Source: VRUE01 sp963712595
GTDB lineage: Bacteria; Actinomycetota; Thermoleophilia; Solirubrobacterales; 70-9
NCBI GenBank assembly: GCA_963712595.1
Contig: CAVQIM010000004.1
Location: 310,001 to 374,000 of the forward strand
Direction of reading: 5' to 3'
DNA: 64,000 nt
A program made the translations under genes and the position numbers. Positions 60,901 to 64,000 of this stretch are shown here, in pieces. How positions within the stretch are numbered: the first letter of the stretch is position 1; each line of letters opens with the position of its first letter. A model generated the notes under the pieces. That model had not been told where the DNA came from, searched no databases, and saw only the letters and a list, made by a program, of their open reading frames with translations.

Positions 60901-63900
60901 GCCGCCCAGGTCACGACCCTGAGCAATTGGGTCCAGCAGGGGGGCAACCTGATCGCGATGCGCCCCGACCCCCAGCTCGCGGGCCTCCTCGGCCTCACCA
61001 CCACATCCAACGCGCTGGGCAACGGCTACCTCAAAGTCGACACCTCCACCGGCCCCGGCAGCGGCATCGTCGGCCAGACGGTCCAGTTCCACGGCACGGC
61101 CGACCGCTACACGACCAGCGGGGCGCAGACGATCGCCACCCTCTACGCCAGCGCCGGCAGCGCCACCACCAATCCCGCCGTGACGCTGCGCAGCGTCGGC
61201 ACGAATGGAGGGCAGGCCGTCGCCTTCACCTATGACCTCGCCAAGTCGGTCGTCTACACCCGCCAGGGCAACCCCGCGTGGAGCGGCGACGAGCGCGACG
61301 GCTCCGCCCCGATCCGCTCCGACGATCTCTTCTTCGGCGCCAAGCAGGGCGACGTCCAGCCCGACTGGGTCGATCTGAGCAAGGTCGCGATACCCCAGGC
61401 CGACGAGCAGCAGCGGCTGCTGAAGAACCTGATCGAGGAGGTGAACCTGGATCGCAAGCCGCTGCCGAGCTTCTGGTTCCTGCCGCGCGACGAGAAGGCC
61501 GCCGTCGTGATGACCGGCGACGACCATGGCAACGGCGGCACCGCCGCTCGCTTCGACCAGTTCAGCGCCGCGAGCCCGCCGGGCTGCGTGGCCGCGGACT
61601 GGGATTGCATCAGGGCGACCTCCTACATCTACCCGAGCACCGCTGGGCTCACCAATGCCAAAGCGACCGCCTACCAGAGCGCGGGCTTCGAGATCGGCCT
61701 GCACGTGGTCACCAACTGCTCGGACTGGGCCGATCGGGAAGAGCTGGAAGGCTTCTACACCAGCCAGCTCACGGCGCTGGCGTCGAACTATCCGGGCTTG
61801 AGCCCCTCCGCCACCAACCGGACCCACTGCATTGCCTGGGGCGATTGGGCGACGCAGCCGAAGGTGGAGCTCCAAAACGGGATCCGCCTCGACGCCAACT
61901 ACTACTACTGGCCGCCGCAGTGGGTCCAGGACCGGCCCGGGATGTTCACGGGCTCCGGCATGCCGATGCGCTTCGCCGACCTCGACGGCTCGATGATCGA
62001 CGTCTACCAGGCGGCCACGCAGATGACCGACGAGTCCGAACAGTCCTACCCGTTCACCATCAACACCCTTCTCGATCGCGCCCTGGGCTCGGAGGGCTAC
62101 TACGGCGTCTTCACCGCCAACATGCACACCGACGAAGACACCTCCGCCGGCGCGAACGCGATCGTCGCCTCGGCGCAGGCGCGCAGCGTGCCGATCGTCT
62201 CGGCGCGCCAGATGCTGACCTGGCTCGACGGCCGCAACAACTCCTCCTTCAGCTCGATCGCGTGGAGCGGCAACAAACTCTCCTTCTCGATCAGCCACGC
62301 GGCGGGCGCAAACGGCCTGCGTGCGATGGTCCCGACGGCCTCCTCGGTCGGGCTGCTGACGGGGGTCAAGCTGAATGGCTCTCCGATCGCGACGACGACC
62401 CGGACGATCAAGGGGCGGGAGTACGCGTTCTTCGACGCCGCGGCCGGTTCCTACGAAGCCACGTACGCGGTCGACGACACCGCCCCGGCGATCTCCAACG
62501 TGGCGCACACGGTCTCCGGCGACGGCACCGCGACTGTCACCTGGGACACCAACGAGATCTCCAACTCGCGGGTCGATTTCGGCACCGACCCCGGCTCCCT
62601 GTCCGCCAGCGAGAGCCGGTCCACGCTGGTCACCTCCCACAGCGTGCAGCTGACCGGGCTCAGCTCGAACACGACTTACTACTACCGGGTCACCTCGGCG
62701 GACGCCGCGGCCAACTCACGCACGGAACCCGCGCCGCCGGCCGCGCCGAAAACGTTCACGACCCCCAGCCTGAGCTTCACCGACACCACGGTCGCCGATT
62801 TCACCGCGGGCTCCCCGGACGCGAACACGCGGATCTCGCAGACCAGCGATGGCGAGCTGATCCTGAAGCCGACGGAGGGCGATGAGTTCTCCGGCGGGCC
62901 GGGCCTGCCGGCCGCCTGGGCAAGCTGCCCGTGGACCGCACCGGAGACCTGCGCCCTGGGGACCGGCGCCACGGTCGCAGGCGGGAGCCTTCACATCGAC
63001 GGCACCTACGCCCGGACCGTCGCGAGCTACGAGGCGGGACGCAGCCTCGAGTTCGTCGCCAGCTTCGGCGGCCAGAGCTTCGAGCACGCCGGCTTCGGGG
63101 TCGATCTCAACAACTCCCCCAACTGGGCGATCTTCAGCGTCAACTCGAGCGGCAACTTCAACGCCCGCACCAACAACAACGGCAGCTCGACCGAGACGCA
63201 GCTGTCCAGCGCCCTGCTGGGCTCGCCGCATCTCTACCGGATCGAGTGGGGCGCGAGCGAAGTCCGCTACTACGTGGACGGCTCGCTCGTCGCCACCCAC
63301 ACCGCCAGCTTCGGCGCGACGCAGATGCGCCCGATCGCGAGCGACTTCAACGCCTCGCTTCCCGAGTTGTCCATCGACTGGCTCCGCATGGGCACCTACG
63401 CTGGCTCGGCCAGCTTCGACTCGCGCGTGTTCGACGCCGGGGCTGGACAGAGCGCCAACTGGGGAGCGCTGGGCTGGACCGCCTCTGCACCGGCGGGCAC
63501 AGGCGTCGACCTCAGCGTCCGCACCGGCGACACCGTGATCCCCGACGCGAGCTGGACCGCGTTCACCCCGATCGCCTCGAGCGGGGGAGACATCCCCGGC
63601 AGCTCGCGCTACCTCCAGTACCGCGCGCAGCTGACCACGACCGACCCGGCCGTGACGCCGGCTCTCAGCGACGTCTCGATCGCCTACTCGACCGGGCCCG
63701 GGGGGACCGCGCCGGAGCCGGAGACCACGATCGACTCCGGCCCCACCGGCACGACCAACGACTCGACCCCCACCTTCGGCTTCCACTCCTCGGCGGCCGG
63801 CGCCACCTTCGCTTGCTCGATCGACACCGGCACCCCCAACTTCGCCCCCTGCTCGGGCCCCGGCGCCACCCACACACCCGCGACCCCGCTCGTCAACGGC

Positions 63901-64000
63901 TCCTACACCTTCCGCGTCCGGGCCACGGCCGCCGGGATCACCGATGCCACCCCGGCGACGAGCAACTTCACGGTCAATGTCCCGGTAGTTGCCGCGCCGA
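57952..64000 (+). CDS. Giant secreted multidomain protein (dimethylformamidase-C-like, DUF4082, deacetylase-like, FN3), truncated by window end
   Basis: More than 2000 residues with no stop before the window ends. Domains by eye: signal peptide (1-36); about 80-515 resembling the C-terminal domain of N,N-dimethylformamidase large subunit (FLSVGHDEYWSATQRANVEAAR; FFSGNEVFWKTRWE); Ig-like (540-635); DUF4082-like (640-800, CPCSIWDSSVTGP to YLIDVVF); Big_5-like Ig (806-916); ThuA/amidotransferase-like (923-1115); polysaccharide-deacetylase-like (1180-1425, VVMTGDDHGNGG; FEIGLHVVTNC); FN3 (1510-1605); LamG-like (1640-1815); actinobacterial Ig-like end. Likely cell-surface or extracellular and acting on polymers; activity unproven. 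Confidence 0.8.
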   Translation, partial: MDARPKVGGRLLVVLALFGLALSGLFVESASAAPCDPPIANAIVCENSKPGNPPSEWDVSGSGDANIQGFATDISVDQGQTVRFKVKTPSSNYRLDIYRMGYYGGQGARKVATVEPSVSLPQTQPACLTQSATGLIDCGNWAQSASWVVPADAVSGIYFAKLEREDVSNSDGSHIIFVVRDDDGHSNLLFQTSDTTWQAYNQYGGNSLYAGGPGTNPGRAYKVSYNRPLTVRGTTPEDSPFNAEYPMVRWLERNGYDLSYSTGIDTDRRGAEILEHKTFLSVGHDEYWSATQRANVEAARAAGVNLAFFSGNEVFWKTRWENSIDSSSTDHRTLVCYKETHANAKIDPTSTWTGTWRDPRFSPPADGGRPENSLTGTIFMVNAGTTAIEVPAADGKMRFWRKTNIASLGPNETATLAPNTLGYEWDEELDNGSRPAGLIDLSSTTDSVSQRLLDQGSSYGPGNATHHLTLYRAPSGALVFGAGTIQWSWGLDSNHDRESSAVDSRMQQATVNLLADMGAQPGTLQAGLAAVTQTTDTQAPASTIASPLAGAEVRSGTPITISGTATDQAGETEGGQVGGVEVSVDGGSTWHPAVGRDNWTYSWTPGPVGSATIRVRAADDSGNVESPGAQVVVKVAGRTCPCSIWDSSVTGPQDPDTSATEVGTKFRSDSAGFITGLRFYKTSGNTGTHIGRLWTVGGTQLAQATFTGESGSGWQQVSFGAPVAINANTTYVASYHSPNGHYSSIGGYFALVGADNPPLHALADGVDGPNGVYKYGAAGSLFSSGGPNTYNSEGYLIDVVFNTSGDVTPPTITSRTPTSGATSVPSTSDVTATFSQPMDPVKINGSTVSLSGPGGALVAATVSYAPAQQQAVLDPTASLQASTTYTATVKGGPGGVADLAGNPLAADSSWSFTTAAPPPPPPDEGPGGPILVISTASNPFSRYYAEILRAEGLNEFKVTDLANVNATMLGGYDVAILGETGLSAAQVTTLSNWVQQGGNLIAMRPDPQLAGLLGLTTTSNALGNGYLKVDTSTGPGSGIVGQTVQFHGTADRYTTSGAQTIATLYASAGSATTNPAVTLRSVGTNGGQAVAFTYDLAKSVVYTRQGNPAWSGDERDGSAPIRSDDLFFGAKQGDVQPDWVDLSKVAIPQADEQQRLLKNLIEEVNLDRKPLPSFWFLPRDEKAAVVMTGDDHGNGGTAARFDQFSAASPPGCVAADWDCIRATSYIYPSTAGLTNAKATAYQSAGFEIGLHVVTNCSDWADREELEGFYTSQLTALASNYPGLSPSATNRTHCIAWGDWATQPKVELQNGIRLDANYYYWPPQWVQDRPGMFTGSGMPMRFADLDGSMIDVYQAATQMTDESEQSYPFTINTLLDRALGSEGYYGVFTANMHTDEDTSAGANAIVASAQARSVPIVSARQMLTWLDGRNNSSFSSIAWSGNKLSFSISHAAGANGLRAMVPTASSVGLLTGVKLNGSPIATTTRTIKGREYAFFDAAAGSYEATYAVDDTAPAISNVAHTVSGDGTATVTWDTNEISNSRVDFGTDPGSLSASESRSTLVTSHSVQLTGLSSNTTYYYRVTSADAAANSRTEPAPPAAPKTFTTPSLSFTDTTVADFTAGSPDANTRISQTSDGELILKPTEGDEFSGGPGLPAAWASCPWTAPETCALGTGATVAGGSLHIDGTYARTVASYEAGRSLEFVASFGGQSFEHAGFGVDLNNSPNWAIFSVNSSGNFNARTNNNGSSTETQLSSALLGSPHLYRIEWGASEVRYYVDGSLVATHTASFGATQMRPIASDFNASLPELSIDWLRMGTYAGSASFDSRVFDAGAGQSANWGALGWTASAPAGTGVDLSVRTGDTVIPDASWTAFTPIASSGGDIPGSSRYLQYRAQLTTTDPAVTPALSDVSIAYSTGPGGTAPEPETTIDSGPTGTTNDSTPTFGFHSSAAGATFACSIDTGTPNFAPCSGPGATHTPATPLVNGSYTFRVRATAAGITDATPATSNFTVNVPVVAAP

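Overview
The window is high-GC (roughly two-thirds G+C), densely coded DNA whose third codon positions are strongly G/C-biased. Gene content (aa3-type oxidase genes with separate haem O and haem A synthases, a PduO-type cobalamin adenosyltransferase, many secreted proteins with Ig-like or collagen-like tails, tRNA genes without an encoded CCA, frequent GTG/TTG starts and 4-base gene overlaps) suggests an actinobacterium, most likely a soil or sediment member of the Thermoleophilia/Solirubrobacterales. That placement is an inference from gene style, not a database result.

Layout. 1-5.3 kb: a minus-strand operon of six overlapping genes (AtzG-like small protein, amidase, ABC ATPase, two ABC-2 permeases, GH63-like glycosidase). 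5.5-8.4 kb: a secreted protein, small membrane proteins, a zinc-ribbon protein and a GT4 glycosyltransferase. 8.5-19.9 kb: a respiratory region. It holds ctaC-ctaD-(tandem USP-like gene)-ctaE, a second USP-like protein, haem A synthase, a dihaem cytochrome c lipoprotein, a CBS protein, haem O synthase, two tiny membrane proteins, and a second subunit I/II pair that has lost nearly all metal ligands. 19.9-25.6 kb: a collagen-like secreted protein, PAP2 phosphatase, flippase-like protein, thioredoxin reductase, GreA, a GrpB-type protein and a UBP zinc finger. 25.8-32.9 kb: a fatty-acid/acyl-CoA block (alkylsulfatase-like hydrolase, 3-hydroxyacyl-CoA dehydrogenase, enoyl-CoA hydratase, acyl-CoA dehydrogenase, class IV aminotransferase, thiolase). 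33-39 kb: two large secreted proteins, one with a Cys-His-Asn peptidase-like core. 39-44 kb: housekeeping enzymes (rhodanese, NUDIX, SDR, OsmC, cobalamin adenosyltransferase, DUF1015), then tRNA-Pro. 44-47 kb: a possible integration scar at tRNA-Pro, a secreted protein, and a CadC-type metal sensor with a methyltransferase-like membrane protein. 47-52 kb: MsrA, a GT-C-like membrane protein, a SRPBCC protein, an alpha/beta hydrolase and tRNA-Arg. 52-55.6 kb: a candidate peptide-modification cassette (SAM methyltransferase, MccB-like ThiF/RRE protein, a 19-codon peptide gene with a near-perfect ribosome binding site, two winged-helix regulators). 55.7-57.7 kb: a PaaK/CapK-like adenylating enzyme with a TetR regulator. 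58-64 kb: a very large secreted multidomain protein that runs off the window end.

The two most striking things are (i) the metal-ligand-free cytochrome oxidase paralogue pair kept as full-length, overlapping genes beside the haem O synthase gene, and (ii) the ThiF/RRE-methyltransferase-micropeptide cassette. A set of nested stem-loop elements between genes is a third theme.
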